In this document: piece after piece, positions 26,981-39,439 of the stretch
Layout: each line of letters begins with the position of its first letter
How positions within the stretch are numbered: the first letter of the stretch is position 1
Assembly (NCBI GenBank): GCA_026261815.1
Contig: JAMPIT010000484.1
Coordinates: 8,220,501 to 8,284,500 of the forward strand
Direction: 5' to 3'
Origin: Monarcha castaneiventris obscurior
Lineage: Eukaryota > Chordata > Aves > Passeriformes > Monarchidae
Length of the DNA: 64,000 nucleotides
Made by a program: the position numbers and the translations under genes
The notes under the pieces: generated by a model
Told to the model about the DNA's origin: nothing
The model's input: only the letters and a program-made list of their open reading frames with translations
The model's database searches: none

Positions 26981-27090
26981 CGTATGAACAAACAGCTGCC
27001 ACATAATGTCCTCACACTGCTGAAGGGAGACTATGAATTCTTCTTCATCTTTCTGATTAAAGTGAACCCAGACATGGCCGTTAGAACTGT
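26981..27090 (-). CDS. Candidate internal coding exon, 110 bp, unidentified gene
   Basis: On the minus strand the segment is preceded by a pyrimidine-rich run ending TTTGCAG and followed by ACG|GTAAATG, an acceptable donor. Only one frame is open across all 110 bases: two leading bases, then 36 codons ending at a codon boundary. The other two frames hit stops. The translation looks like real protein, with HVWVHFNQKDEEEF near its start and QQCEDIMWQLFVHT at its end, including two tryptophans and an alternating hydrophobic/charged pattern. I do not recognise the family and assign no function. If real, it is one internal exon of a minus-strand gene with introns of many kilobases, and most of this window would be its introns. 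A chance open frame of this length is not rare, so confidence is moderate. Confidence 0.4.
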
Positions 27091-28861
27091 CTGCAAATGA
27101 AAGCTTTTAAATACACCTGCTCTTTCTCTGGCTCAGATCTTCTCTGGTTTATTTTGATCTTTATCCACATCTTGGTCAGGCAGAATAAGGATATTTATAT
27201 TTTTTTTCTGTGATGGTTCACAGGTACTGGGGAACCTTTCAGCTTAAGAAGGAAGAACTGACCTAGTTTATAGGATGTTATTTATCTCTAAAGTATTTCT
27301 CCTTCTTTGGTATCTGCCACACAATGAAGAATTTTGCCATACATGCTATACTTTGATCAGAAGTCACAAAAGGAGCCTAAAACTTTCAGGGAGATATTGG
27401 AACTTTTGTTCTCGTGAATAATACTACAACAATACTACAACAAATACTGACTACAGCAAGAAACTAATGCAGAGTGTAGGAAAAATCATCTGGAAGGAAT
27501 AAAAGGAAGAATCATCTATCTCTTAGCATCTCTAGGCATTTTTAAGCATCAGTTCATAATTTCAAACTGTTTTAAATAAAGGTAATTTCCAGTTAGAAGA
27601 GGGCCAGCCATTAAAAAAGCAAAAGCAATATCTTGCTTTATCTCCTTTGTAATAGTTTATGTGCTTTCCCCAGGAGAGTAGAAGATACATTGTATAAAAT
27701 CTTGTTTGGCCCCAAACAAGACCACTTTTAAAACTTAAAAAAGGAGAGATTTATGTGTTGCCTTATTGTTACAGTTGAATTCCAGCTGGAAATGAAAGGA
27801 GGAACAGGTGCAATGAGACATTGTCTTTATGATTTTCAAACTTATTTTTCAGAACTTGCTCTCTCTTGTTTTTATTTGAGCCAACTCTCTCAACACTTTA
27901 GATAACCCACTCCTTTTTTTGCAGAACTATTGGAACAAATAGCTTCAGGTCCAGTTGTTTCAGGGAATGGTGCAGGAAGCAATTGTTTTGATGTAATTCT
28001 GAATAGGCTCCATTCATAATCCTGTGTTGAGCCTCCTGCCTGGTGATGGGGAGACAGGTCCCTGTAGAAACATATGAGTGGATGTTGTGCCACAGACGTT
28101 TTTCCCTTATACTGTATGTGTTGGGGAAGAGATATTTCTAGGTAGGAAGCTTCCTTTTTTTTGCTAAACATGTTAGCTGGATGTTTGAGCCACACATAAA
28201 TGCGAAGTTTGCTCCTGGGCAAATGTGTGCCCAATTTACTTTTTGTGTGCCCAAGCATCAAAGCTATTGAGAAGTTAATGGAATGCAGTGTCAGCAGCAC
28301 CTTTAGGAATGGGGAGTTTAGGAACAACAATGACTGAACTGATGCATGGTCTCCTTCTCTCTTCTAAAGCTAAAACATGCTTCAAATGAATAATTGCTAT
28401 AGGGGAATGAGGAAAGGCTGTTTTTTGCCCACCAGTGCATTTAAGACTATGTGTGGAGGGTCAAACGTGGGAGGTTTCTGTAAAATTTATAACCACAGAA
28501 ATACCATACCTAATATTGCCTATAAAAGTTAATATTAAAATGCTTGATTCAGTCTTTTATGTTCCTCGTAACACACAAGTCCTCAAATGAGTGAGATATG
28601 GAAAGAATTGAAAGAAAGCAAAGCAAAACACTGTTCCATTAGAACATGTAACAGAGAGGGAAAGTTATAGTTTTCCTCTCTAGCTGCCACATATCTTCAA
28701 CAAACATAGTGATAGCTTCCCAGGAAAAGACTAATCCTTAATACAAGAATAAAAAGGGCAAGGAAGAGAGAAAGGATGGTTGATGTATGAATAATGTGCA
28801 ATATATTGTACCTGCTCAATTTTAAAACCAGTTAGATCACAAAAGGCACATGTACCCCATA
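27091..28861. other. Unannotated stretch upstream of the candidate minus exon
   Basis: No gene is recognised. A perfect 11-bp tandem duplication lies at 27420-27441. A 146-codon minus frame at 27890-28330 has no motif and a composition unlike coding sequence. About one frame of that length is expected by chance in 64 kb of DNA this AT-rich. Confidence 0.5.
27420..27441. repeat. Perfect 11-bp tandem duplication
   Basis: The unit 'aatactacaac' occurs twice in direct succession. This is a small slippage-type duplication. Confidence 0.8.
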
Positions 28862-29233
28862 TTCTGGGCTGCATCCAGAGCAGCAGGTGAAGGAGGGGAT
28901 TCTGCCCCAGTCTTGTGCCACCCCACCTCCAGGGGTCTGCTCTGGGGTCGCAGCACAGGAAGGATATGGACCTGTTGGAGAAAGTCCAGAGGAGGCCACC
29001 AAAAGGATCAGAGGGATGGAGCACCTCTGCCATGAGGAAAGGCTGAGGGAATTGGGATTGTTCAGTCTGGAAAAGAAAAGGCTTCAGGGAGACCTGATTG
29101 TGTCCTTCCAGTACCTGAAGGGAACTTACAGGAAAAAGGGAGAGAGACTATTTACACAGGCAAGAGGGAATGGTTTTAAACGGCGTGTGGGTTTAGATTA
29201 GATATTAGGAAGAAATTTTTTCCTTTGAGGGTG
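28862..29233 (+). mobile_element. CR1 LINE fragment (region upstream of the 3' tail)
   Basis: About 370 bp match the well-known CR1 segment containing 'gatatggacctgttggag', 'cagagggatggagcacctc', 'aggctgagggaattggga', 'ttccagtacctgaaggga' and 'gatattaggaagaaat'. The copy stops just before the part carried by the separate fragment at 35421-35576, so its own 3' end is missing. The 104-codon open frame inside it is not a gene: in CR1 this segment lies downstream of, or at the end of, the reverse transcriptase frame and is decayed here. Small internal deletions indicate an old copy. Confidence 0.92.
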
Positions 29234-32064
29234 TTACTCCCACAAAGAGAAGTGCCTTAGTCTTCCCACTGTCCCTGGAAATCTGAGTACTATTGGCACC
29301 CTGACATTTTTCTAGCAGCCAAAACCATAGTAACCATCAGTGCTCTTCCTTGACATATTTTGTACTAACAACAGTGCCCCACAAGTGGAGGGTGGAGGAA
29401 ACTCTAATTCATAGTCGGTTGATTTGCATTGTCTTCTCATCTGTGCACTAGAATCCCCAAATTTCTCCCTACGTGTTTCCCTGTCAGCATGGAAGCAGAA
29501 ATGCTGACCAGAGCAGGGCCTCTTAAGAGGCTGTGGTGCACGTGTTGCATTCATGCTTTTACCAATCTAGACTCTTCCATGGCTTCTCAGTCTTGTGTTT
29601 TTACCACTGATATTGAAAATCCTGTTACTGCTGTGCCCAAAGTTTCACTCAGAGCAACGTGACACCTTTTTAGTTGTGTGGTATTATCATAAAGTGACCC
29701 GAAATCCAGTGCAGAGGCTGTGGAAGAGCCTGACTGCTCTCTGATCCCTGCACAAAACCAGCTGAGGTGTCACTGGAGCTGCCTCTCCACAAACTTAAAC
29801 AGACTTTTCCAGAACTAATGTTCTATTTTAAGGTTTTGCAAGTGCATTAACTTTAAGATTTGTACCTAAAAGTGCTTTCTTTTTCACTAAGCACCCGTAG
29901 AAATGCTTTTGTGAAGGAGAAATCTAATGATCTTATTGCAGAACTTTGAAAGATAATCGAGCTGTCTCCTATAAACTAATGTCTATTATTCACTTCTGTT
30001 GAAAGATCACAAATCTTTCTTTGGTGTGAGTTAGTTCTTATGTAGATTGTCCTAAATAATATTTGTATGCATAGGCCAGCGAATGTGGGACTATACAGTG
30101 TTTGGTTTTGAAGAATTGTACACACTTGGCAGTGCAAAGGCAGAGAGGAGGGAGGAGGAGCAGTTAGTATTTCATATCCATGCATTGCAGGAAATAAAAG
30201 TAAACAGCTCTAGTAAAATTCTTACGCTAGACAACTCTAGAGCTGAAGAGACCGTGAATCCCAGAGGGTTAACTCCTCCTCACCTAAGCAAAGTAAATTA
30301 TTTGACTTTTTGAAATGTCTTCTGAAATGTAATAAAATCTGAAGGGGCTAAGGATCTTCATCTCATTAATACAGGGTCCCAGCAAATGTCATTTTCTAAG
30401 CTGCTTTGGGAAATGGGATTCTTTTCAGATTTCAGCGAATAGTTCACAGTCACAGTGTATTACTTTAGCAGCACATTTCTCTTCCTTACACATTACATGC
30501 AGCACAGTTTAAACAGTAGAGTGAGTTTATTTTGGCTTCATCCCTTTATATGAACAGAGAGAATTTTGATTTGCTATATATTTCACTGCTACTGTAGATT
30601 CCCTCTCCATCTTAAATGGTAGTTTATTAAGATTAAATGCTTTCTTATGTAGATGTATTGAAAGGACCTTTGATTTGGTTTAAATTAAATTTGATTCAAT
30701 TAAAATGTAAGATAGATTGAAGCACACTTGTGAAGAGAAAATGAAAAAGGCTCCATTAAAGAGAACCAAAGCTACAATAGACATGGAATCAGGAGATTGC
30801 TATCAGGTAGGCAGGTTGTGAAAACTGGATACCAGAACATTACTTTCAGTGATACCATGTGGTATCTAGGTGGGTACACAAAGAGCAAATCACGTGGCTC
30901 ATACCCTAAGAAATTATTCAAAGTGACTTAACTGGCTGGGTCAGGTCTTGTTAGCATGCAGCACCACTGCTTGGGCATGAAGAGAGAAAGAAGAAAAGAA
31001 ACATGAAAGGAGACATTAAAGAAGGGGAATGAGACAGGAAAAAAAGAAGGATTTGTGAAGGCATTATGAACCCAATCCTTTTTTCTTTGTACTCTGCTCG
31101 ACCCACATTAAATCCAGGCTCTAGGATGTCCTCTGGACAGGGCAAAAGAGGATTGTGTGTAGCTCATCTGCACTCAAATCACTGCTGGAGACCTCTAAAA
31201 AGTTTGCCTTGCAACTGAACCTTTGAGTGGTCTTTCACCCTCACATGGTTGGGTTTATTAGCTGCCACAAGAGTTCAGAGCCACAGTGAGCAGTGGGTTT
31301 GGAGCCCAAGCACTTCTGTAAAACATTTGTTCACTAAAATATGACTGTCAAGCACTCCAGCTGTGCCAGGGAGAGGTTACAGCCTGGAGGAGGGAGCTGA
31401 GCCTCTCCTAGGAGCTGGTCCTGACATCTTGCCTGGTGAGGAAGCTTTCCAGGGTGGAGACCTGCAAAGCCACTGATTTTTTTCCACAGAGACCACGTCA
31501 CATTTAAGCAGCTTTTGGTAATTTCCAACACAGACTGAATTTAAATCAGAAGTCTTGAAATAGGAATTATTTTATTTTATTGTGAGCAACCAGATCTGCT
31601 TAGCTCTTTGCATAAAGTTTAGAAAAGCTTTCTTTTTATGCCCTTTTTTTCTTTGCATATGTATGCTTCATTTCAGACCTGGAAATGCATAAAGGCTTTT
31701 GCATTCAGTAGCGTTATATATAGGTAAGATATTTTACCATTAAGTCATTATATGGTTATGAGTCACTATGATCAATGTAGCAGAGTTGTTGGTTTAGCCA
31801 TTTCAATACTAATAGGCCACCAAAGAAACAGTTCATTTTCTCAGTTATGTATAAACTCTCTTCTTATTTACATAATTGAAATTCTTTAAAATGGTTGGAT
31901 ATTTTTTTCAGACTGTCAAAGTTAAATATTTAAATTCTCAGTGCTGCTTTAAAGATTTTATTTTTTGCTTTCTGAGGCAGTCACAAATATAAAGTTTAAT
32001 GTTAGAATATTGATTTTAAAAACAGTGATCTGTAAGAAAGCCAATTTCAACATTTTGTCTTGAT
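29234..32064. other. Unannotated stretch, no gene recognised
   Basis: AT-rich DNA with a polypurine tract (30979-31060, separate entry). Nothing else is recognisable. Confidence 0.5.
30979..31060 (+). repeat. Polypurine (GA-rich) tract
   Basis: About 80 bases with few pyrimidines on the plus strand, built from aga/gaa/gga words. It is capable in principle of triplex formation, but such tracts are common in vertebrate introns. Confidence 0.7.
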
Positions 32065-32208
32065 TTAGGGTTACGGTTTAGGGTTAGGGGTTAGGGTTGG
32101 AGTTAGGGTTAGGGTTAGGGGTTAGGGTTAGGGCCTAGGGTTAGGGTTAGTGTTAGGGGTTAGGGTTCGGGTTATGGTTAGGCTTAGTGGTTAGGGTTAG
32201 GGTTAGGG
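32065..32208 (+). repeat. Degenerate interstitial telomeric repeat array, (TTAGGG) about 23 units
   Basis: A 144-bp head-to-tail array of the vertebrate telomere hexamer with the G-rich strand on plus. By hand count, 15 of 23 units contain an intact TTAGGG. Variants include TTTAGGG and TTAGGGG length variants and the changes TTACGG, TTGGAG, CCTAGGG, TTAGTG, TTCGGG and TTATGG. The array begins and ends abruptly in ordinary AT-rich single-copy-looking sequence with no transposon beside it. Short interstitial arrays are known in vertebrates, where they are usually explained by telomerase-mediated repair of a double-strand break or by an old chromosome fusion. Its degeneracy argues against a recent event. 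Confidence 0.97.
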
Positions 32209-35200
32209 CATTTAGATCGTTTTCAGTCTCTTTATTGAATAATGTTATACATCAGATATACTTCACTTGTCATTTTGACCTAGATCTGGTATTTTTCACA
32301 TGTATAAAGTTATTAAAACTTGCAAACGTTTTATTCTCTGTGCTGCTTGGGACCTTTTAATGAGGGTTTGTTCCTAACTCCGTATTTATATACTATTTTT
32401 AAAAAATATATTTTCAAAGAAACGCATTGGGATTTTGACATATCAAAAAGAAAGAAAACTGTATAATTCAATTTTAAAAAGGGGTCATTAGATTCAGATA
32501 TGTGTCTATATGCACACTGTTCTTGGAGTAAGTGCACAGATACATGACTTTCTTAGGAAAACTAAATTATAATATGTTTTCTGAGTGCACATTAGGAAGA
32601 ACAGACTGTGGAAAAATGTATTAGGTATTAAATAGGTTGATAATATATAATGTGCATTTCTGTTAATTGATGTAGCCAACGTACAGTGTAATAGCTGCAA
32701 AGGAACTGTTGTAGTGCATGCTGTGAAGACGTATTAAAGCAATACACAATAGTAATTTAAATTCTAATAAGTCCTTTAACATACAGTAGTATTGGATCCA
32801 AATGTATCTCTATGATTTTCCTGTCTCAAAGGGACAAGCTGTATGGTTTCGTTTCTACAATATTAGCAGAAAAGAAATTATGAGCCTACTACTTCTAGTG
32901 TATGGACTAAACTATGTGTATACATTATGTGTTGGTGTCAGGTAACCTGAGTTTATTTTAGGTTAAAGAAGATTGAATAATCTTTGTGCTTTTAGTAGGA
33001 GCATCTAAATAGCAGTTCCTGATAGTACTGTGCTGTTAACGACTTAAAGGGTCTTTGCTGATTAAAAAGCAGTTGTGCATGATTTTTTTAAACAACTCTA
33101 TACTTACTTGCCCGTGTAATCTAATGCATTTCAAACATGTGAGATATTCATAGTTTTTGACTTCAGTAAATGTAATAGCAATGGATAAAGAATTTTTCAA
33201 TTACCAGAGACCAAAGCTTTGTGGCTAGGAAAATACAGTGATACAGTAAGATACAGTATTTGTGGCACAGAAGGAAAAATGGGCACTGAACAAGGAGAAA
33301 GGATAATAAAGGTAAACTCAAAGGATGTTATTTCCCATGTATAATTCTCTGGACAATACTGTATCTTAAAGAACACGATGCCCAGAAGCAGTGATCACAA
33401 ATTAATCAAATATTGCCTGAACTAGGGCTGAAAAGGACCGAGTTAATGAAGCAGAGGGTGAGCTAAAAGGAAGGATTGCATGGGAAGTATTGGTTGCCTA
33501 TTGGAATACAGCAATAAAGATAAAGATGAGTGTTGTAAAAATTGCACTAAGTTCATATCTCACAAAGAAATACTATGATATTTTTGTAGTTTATATATTA
33601 AAAAAAAAAAATTCTACCTTTAGGGATTTATACTGTAAAACCAAAGAACTAATCCTTTTATAGTATTACCATAAAGGAAACCTCCTAATCCTTGTCAATG
33701 ACTGTGTATCCAGTTATTGCATCAGTTCAGAATTTTTTGACAAATTCCCCTGCAGCCAGACTTGTCTTGGAGCAAGATACTATTGGATGTCTTGAAACAG
33801 GCTGTAGAAAAGCTGCTCTTTCAGACACACTGTATAGACGCTTTGAAAGTTCATCTAATGAATTTTATTTTATACTAAAGAACTGTTGCTACTTAGCTGT
33901 CACCTCCCATTTGTATTGATTGTACCACTGCAAGACTGAAAGTTCAAAGGCGTGTATCAGAATTTAGAGCAGAAGCAATTCTTGGAGCTGAGTTTAGGTA
34001 GAACTCCTGGCAAGATTTGCAAACGTCCTGGAGCTCACTTTTCACACCCTTTATATCATTAATAATTAGATATGTTGTCTGGGAAAAGCTTAACTTAAGA
34101 ATAATTTGTGCAGCAGATCATCTTTCCTGCATTTGACCCCATTTGCTTTCACTGAATAGGAAGAGTTCAGCTGGCTGAATTGGTTTGAAGGAGAGAAAAG
34201 AGAATTTGTGCTGGAGCAAGTCCAAGGTGACAGTTTCAGTCCTACTCCAAAACTAAACCCTATGTCCATATTTGATTTTACAGGAAAAGTGGCCCTCATC
34301 TGCTGGAAACATGCCCTGGTAGTAGCAAGCCTGGACAAGAATTTTCTAGCTTGCACAAGCTAATTTTCAAGCTATGATACTTCAGTTTGGAAGGAAGGGA
34401 AAGGGCTTTGCTGGTCTCTGACAGTGCTTGTCTCTTTCGGCCCAATAGAGTTTTTCTGCTTTCTGCAGCCCTGCTGATCTGCAAGCTGCCAAGCATTACC
34501 ACCTCTGTCTCTTTTTAAAAAGAGCTGATACCACATGTGAAGGGGAACAGGCAAATGCCTTCTACCCAGAGAGCAGCAGAATGGAAGAGATCACCATGGT
34601 AGCAGCATTATTAAGTGCAAAGCCACATTCAATCATTTTCGTTATATAGCAGCTCCCCAATAGGTTTCTTTTCCTCTAAAGGTGGCAACTGTATTGCAGG
34701 CTGGCTGTCAGGCACAGATGCTGGGCTCAGAAATGTATCACTGAGGTCGCTTTGAACCCAATAAAAACACTGCCTTGTACGAGCTCTGCCACAGGCTCCA
34801 GGCTGGTGCAGGGACGGATGTGGACACAGCTTATAGGAGTGGTGTCAGTTCACAGGCCTCATGCGTTGCCTTCCCCTTTATGGTAACATGGTGTGGGGTT
34901 TTTTTTCCCTTGTCAGTCACTCTTCTTTTCAGTGAGACACAGCAGGGAATAGGCTCATAGCTTAGGAGCTAGTTACAGGAAATGCACTTAGATTCCTCAT
35001 AAAGGCCTGGAACAGCAATAGGTTTGAGATAATTACACTATTTTCCTTGATTGCTTAAATATACTTTAAGAATTCATAAACAAGCATAGACTCCTCATGA
35101 AATAATAATGAAATAAACATGGCAGATGCAAATTGCCATTTCAAATTTAGATGAGGTGCCTTTGAGTTCAGTTTGTCATTAATTTTACTGAAATGCAGTA

Positions 35201-35420
35201 TATGTAATTTGGCTATTTAGATGCAACATGCTTCACCATACCCTCTGGCCTGCTCTGTATACATTGCCTGAATGTTACACTGAACCCTCTGCATCTCATG
35301 GCATATTTCAGGAAAATTCTGCTGTGTCTGTATCTGTGACATTGCTGTTTCTTAGTTACTCTGGAGCATTTTGTTGGCTTAGACTTCAGACTGACACAAC
35401 TGTGCAGCCTTGAAGGGCAT
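32209..35420. other. Unannotated stretch, no gene recognised
   Basis: AT-rich DNA. An A run lies at 33599-33611. Open frames near 33692-33919 (+) and 34090-34356 (-) show no motif or coding periodicity. Confidence 0.5.
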
Positions 35421-35576
35421 AGCAGTGGCTGCCCCATCCCTGGAAGTTTCCAAGGCCAGGATGGATGGGGCTTGGAGCAACCTGGGATAGGGGAAGACGT
35501 CTCTGCCCATGGCAGGGATTGGAATGAGATGATATTTAACATCCCTTCCAACCTAAACCATTCTGTGATTCCATGA
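35421..35576 (+). mobile_element. CR1 LINE 3'-end fragment
   Basis: This is the final 155 bp of a CR1 element. It contains 'ggctgccccatccctggaag', 'atggatggggcttggagcaa', 'cctgcccatggcagg'-like sequence and the tail 'ccattctgtgattccatga'. It is the part missing from the copy at 28862-29233, but it lies 6 kb away and is most likely an independent truncated insertion. Frames open on either strand here are incidental. Confidence 0.92.
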
Positions 35577-38287
35577 GGTGTTACCAAATCTTCAGGAAAG
35601 GGATAGGTCTCATTCTGCCCATACTTTCAAAGCCTGGGCCAAAACACAAAGGAATGGGCTGTTTGTCTCCATCCCTTAGCATGGCCTTTGCTCATTAATG
35701 AACTTTTTATTTTAGCTTAAATAATGGTGGAGTAACAGGAATTCAGCAGTCACCTGTACTGTTTTACCTCCTCAACAGGTTCTACATCTGTCTCTACTTC
35801 CTGATTTCTTCTGTGGCAGTGAGTGCAGTGAGCTGGCACTGGAATTTAATTTTTTCACTGCTCTTTGGACAGGAGGACTAAGTCTCTTAGGGGCTACAAA
35901 AATAATATAAAATGCCTTCTCTGTGGTGCTACAAGTGCCGTGTCTTTTACTGGCTACGGTGCATCTTTCACCTTCAAATGTTTTTAAGGATAGCACAATT
36001 TTGAGCAAAAAAGGCAAAAAATTGCATAATAGCAATACCAGAGGGAAAGCACGTGCAACACTGATCAAAGAAAACTCAAATTAGTATTTCCATGTGAGTC
36101 TTCTTAATATCTGAGTTGAAGCAGATAGAGAAAATGAGCTGTTCTTTCTATTTAAAAATGAACAGTACTGTAACTATTCCTTTTTATTTCAAGGAAGGAA
36201 TAATTACAGTGACCTAGTGTTTGAGAGCTCTTGGCAAAAACTGTTTTCTTAAAACAGTAGCTGTATTGCCCAAGGAAAAGAAAACGGTTAAGTTTCTCAG
36301 AGAAACCCAACTGAAATGTGCCTTTGCTCTAACAAGCCTGCCAATTGAGGAGCAGAACAGACAAACTTATTGGTTGAAATTTCCTCTAAAGGACATGGTG
36401 ATGGGATAAGCAGGTATCCATCACCAGTGAGTTATTTAAGTAACTCAGTGTGCTCTGCCTCTGCCGGAAACATGAGACATGCAGCTCACCCAGGGATTCT
36501 TTAGATTTACCAGTGGTTGAGAACAAAAATTACAGGTAATTTTCCTTTCATCTCTTCTTTCACATTTTTATTTCAAGGTCGTCATCATCCCCTTAATATC
36601 AGGACCCCTCCCTGGAACAATATGTGAAGATTACTCTTATTTTCTTGGAGGTAATGCTATGAAATTACCTATAGTCTTTGGGTAATTTACACAGTCATGT
36701 GGATGGAATCATATTTTTTCTAGAGAGATTGCCATCTGCCAGTAGACTGCTTTGCTGCCATGTTGCACAAGGTTTCTGAAAACTCTCTACAAACATTTAT
36801 CAATCTGCTATAAATTTAGTATTTTTAATGTATTTTCATATCGCCTTGATGTGTAGTAGTAAGCTGTATTTAGTTGTCAAGGGCTGACTTCATCCCATGA
36901 GTACTGTGGGATCTTTTAACAAGTTATAGTAGGTTTAAAAAAGGAGGAAAAAAGACAACTGCTGTATTTTTTTAGTAAAATTAGCCAACTTTAGTTTCAT
37001 ATTTTAATGGAACATTTATATCTAGTTTTTTACTCTCACAATCAAAACAAGCTGGTGCCAGTATTCACCTGGCAAGTATTTATATAGCAGTTAGAAATTG
37101 ACAGAGAAAACTCTCCCCTTGCTAGTCAAAGAAGGAGTGCTATTAGACTATAGAAAATATTATCCTCTGTGCAGTACATTTTGCATCTATTTACCTTCAG
37201 AATTTTTTTTCCATTTTATAATTTCTGATTTCCTGCACTGATTTCAGGAAAAATATGTATAACCTCATTAATAAAATGGGTATTCATGTTTAATAATGGT
37301 TCTGAGGCTATGTATAGCCCCAACAGCATGAAATGCTGTTAACAGGAAAGGTTAATGAAGGCACAGAGAAATGAAGTTATTTGCTAATGTTGCATTGCTA
37401 AATTTAGGACAGAAGAAAGAAGTTGTAGTAAGATTCCTTCACTTTCTGTCAAATATCTTAATAATGGGATCCTCTCTTTTCTGTGGGGATGTAACATAGA
37501 ACACATTGCATTAACATTTTTAGGTATTGACTTTAAGGTCATCGAACACTACACAGTCCATATTTTTGAAAGGGCAGAACTAAAAGCAGTCAGTGAGACA
37601 CAGCCTAATACCAATATTTGTAATTGGAACAGGACTTGTTTAGACAAAGAGAAATGTGCATACCAAATAACACTGATCTGTTGTCCATCAGGAATTGGAC
37701 ATCAGCCTCCATTCAAAATATTCTGCAAAACTTGGCAAAGAGCCATATTTAGTCATTTTATTGTGGGCAGCAGTGCTGAGTTCTGCTGAGTGAAAGTCAT
37801 TGGACTTCGTTACTTTCTTGTTTTAATATTTGTAATCCGTGGCATGGATTGAAATTGATAATTTTAATTTCTAGTGTATATATACACATTTTCTGTCTCT
37901 TTTGCACCACACCCCCACACTCCACATGCACAGACACCCTCCTCTGGTTTTGGTTCTTCATTATTTTCCCAGTCTGCCCATTGCAGAAATTGCTATGAAT
38001 GAAAATTGGTGTGATGCTGTGTAGAGACTGTCTTGGTTGGCCCAGGCACAAGGGATATGCTGGCTTCATTTCAACATCCTGACCCTGCAAATCTGGTGAT
38101 GGAAGATACTTACTAACCGAACCAGATGTGTGGGAGAGGAAGGAGTTAAACAGGGTGGTAGCAGCTTCCTGTGCTGTGTTACGGGTTTTTGTAACACTGG
38201 GCTTTCCCCAGCTCTAATGTAACACACTGGATGGGTGTCCAGGAGAGAGTTTTAGGGCTGGATTTTGCTATTTCTAAGGAAGCCTTG

Positions 38288-38334
38288 TATATATATATAT
38301 ATATTTTTTTTTTTTTTCTTTTTTTTTTTTTTTT
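38288..38334. repeat. (TA)n microsatellite followed by a T run
   Basis: Eight TA units pass directly into about 30 thymines broken by one cytosine. It may be the reversed A-tail of a lost retroposon, but no body sequence is recognisable on its right. Confidence 0.85.
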
Positions 38335-39341
38335 ACAAGAGAACATTAAGGCCCTATTTCAGTTTGCAAGGCACTTTGAAATCTCTGAAAAGGACCAACT
38401 GAGAAAGGTCCATAGCAGTTCAAGTTAAAAGAAGGGAAGATTGTAGTTGCTGTGCCCTTACTACTTTAGATAACTTCTTATTTCAATAGATTTATATATT
38501 AACAGGCTTTTGTGATGCCCTTTCAGATTTTGAATTTCACTCTAGGCTCCTGTCAAATTTTTAAAAGTGAATTTACAAATAAAGTTGTGTGATTCTAGGG
38601 CACCCTTGGCTCACTTCATGCTGGGCAAGACATCAAAAGAAACTGGTCAGGTTTTCCAGCAATGGCACACATTTATATCACTTTCCCTGTAAGTATGTGA
38701 TTAAAGTAATAATAATGTGGTTTTGCCCAAAGCACTCTGAATTTCTTTGATTTAGCATATCTTCACAGTGACATATTTGGCTTTCTCATCATGTCCTTTA
38801 TGCAGATTAAAGGTAAATATGTCCTGAATGATTGATCAGATGGAATCTATACTCTTTGAATGTATAATTTTTGCAGCTGTAATTTAGCAGCCTCTGCATG
38901 TGTGTGTCGCTACACATGCAGGTATTTATAGATAGCACACACCTCTGCTTTTCTGTATGCCCTCCTGATGCACACATAGTAGATTCTGTAGGTATCCTGT
39001 CTCACTGGATACTCTCCAACTTTCTGTCTGGTAGCAGACTGTGTCAGATTGCTCTTGAAAATATCTTCATGCCACAGAGATTTCATCATTCCCAGCCAAA
39101 TGAGGGATTTCACTGCTCAAAGGTAATACTGAAACCCAGGTCAGGGACCAATTTAAGGTACAGTGTTTTCCAACACACCAAATCTTAGCACTTGAGCAGA
39201 AATTTCTAACAGTCTTTCTGGACCTGACAGATGTGGAGAAAATGAAATGGTGACATTACCATGTAAAGAGATTGCTTTGTGTCCTTCCTTCACAACGAGG
39301 CATGTTGAGATGGAAATAGTCACAAAGAGCTATATTTACAG

Positions 39342-39439
39342 AGGCTTCTGTTTCAAGAGGAATGGTCCACAACAGTTCTGGATGAACATCAGATCAACCA
39401 TACCAAAATCAGAGAAGGAGATTTATCAGCTGCACTCCT
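39342..39439 (+). CDS. Weak candidate coding exon, 98 bp, unidentified
   Basis: Bounded on the left by 'tatatttacag' and on the right by CT|GTAAGATG, a strong donor. One frame gives 32 codons with a protein-like translation starting RLLFQEEWSTTVLDEHQ and containing KIREGDL. A second frame is also open across the region, so openness alone is weak evidence, and the acceptor lacks a good pyrimidine tract. It lies on the opposite strand to the candidate at 26981-27090, so both cannot belong to one gene. Confidence 0.15.

Noticed and set aside
27890..28330. 146-codon minus-strand frame
   Set aside because: Composition is unlike coding sequence (few first-position G), and about one such frame is expected by chance at this base composition.
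28887..29201. 104-codon plus-strand frame
   Set aside because: It lies entirely inside a CR1 fragment, in a part that is not a functional gene.
36578..36650. 73-bp plus-strand segment with a strong pyrimidine tract and acceptor
   Set aside because: The donor is only fair and the translation is unremarkable. One frame stays open at this length by chance about a third of the time.
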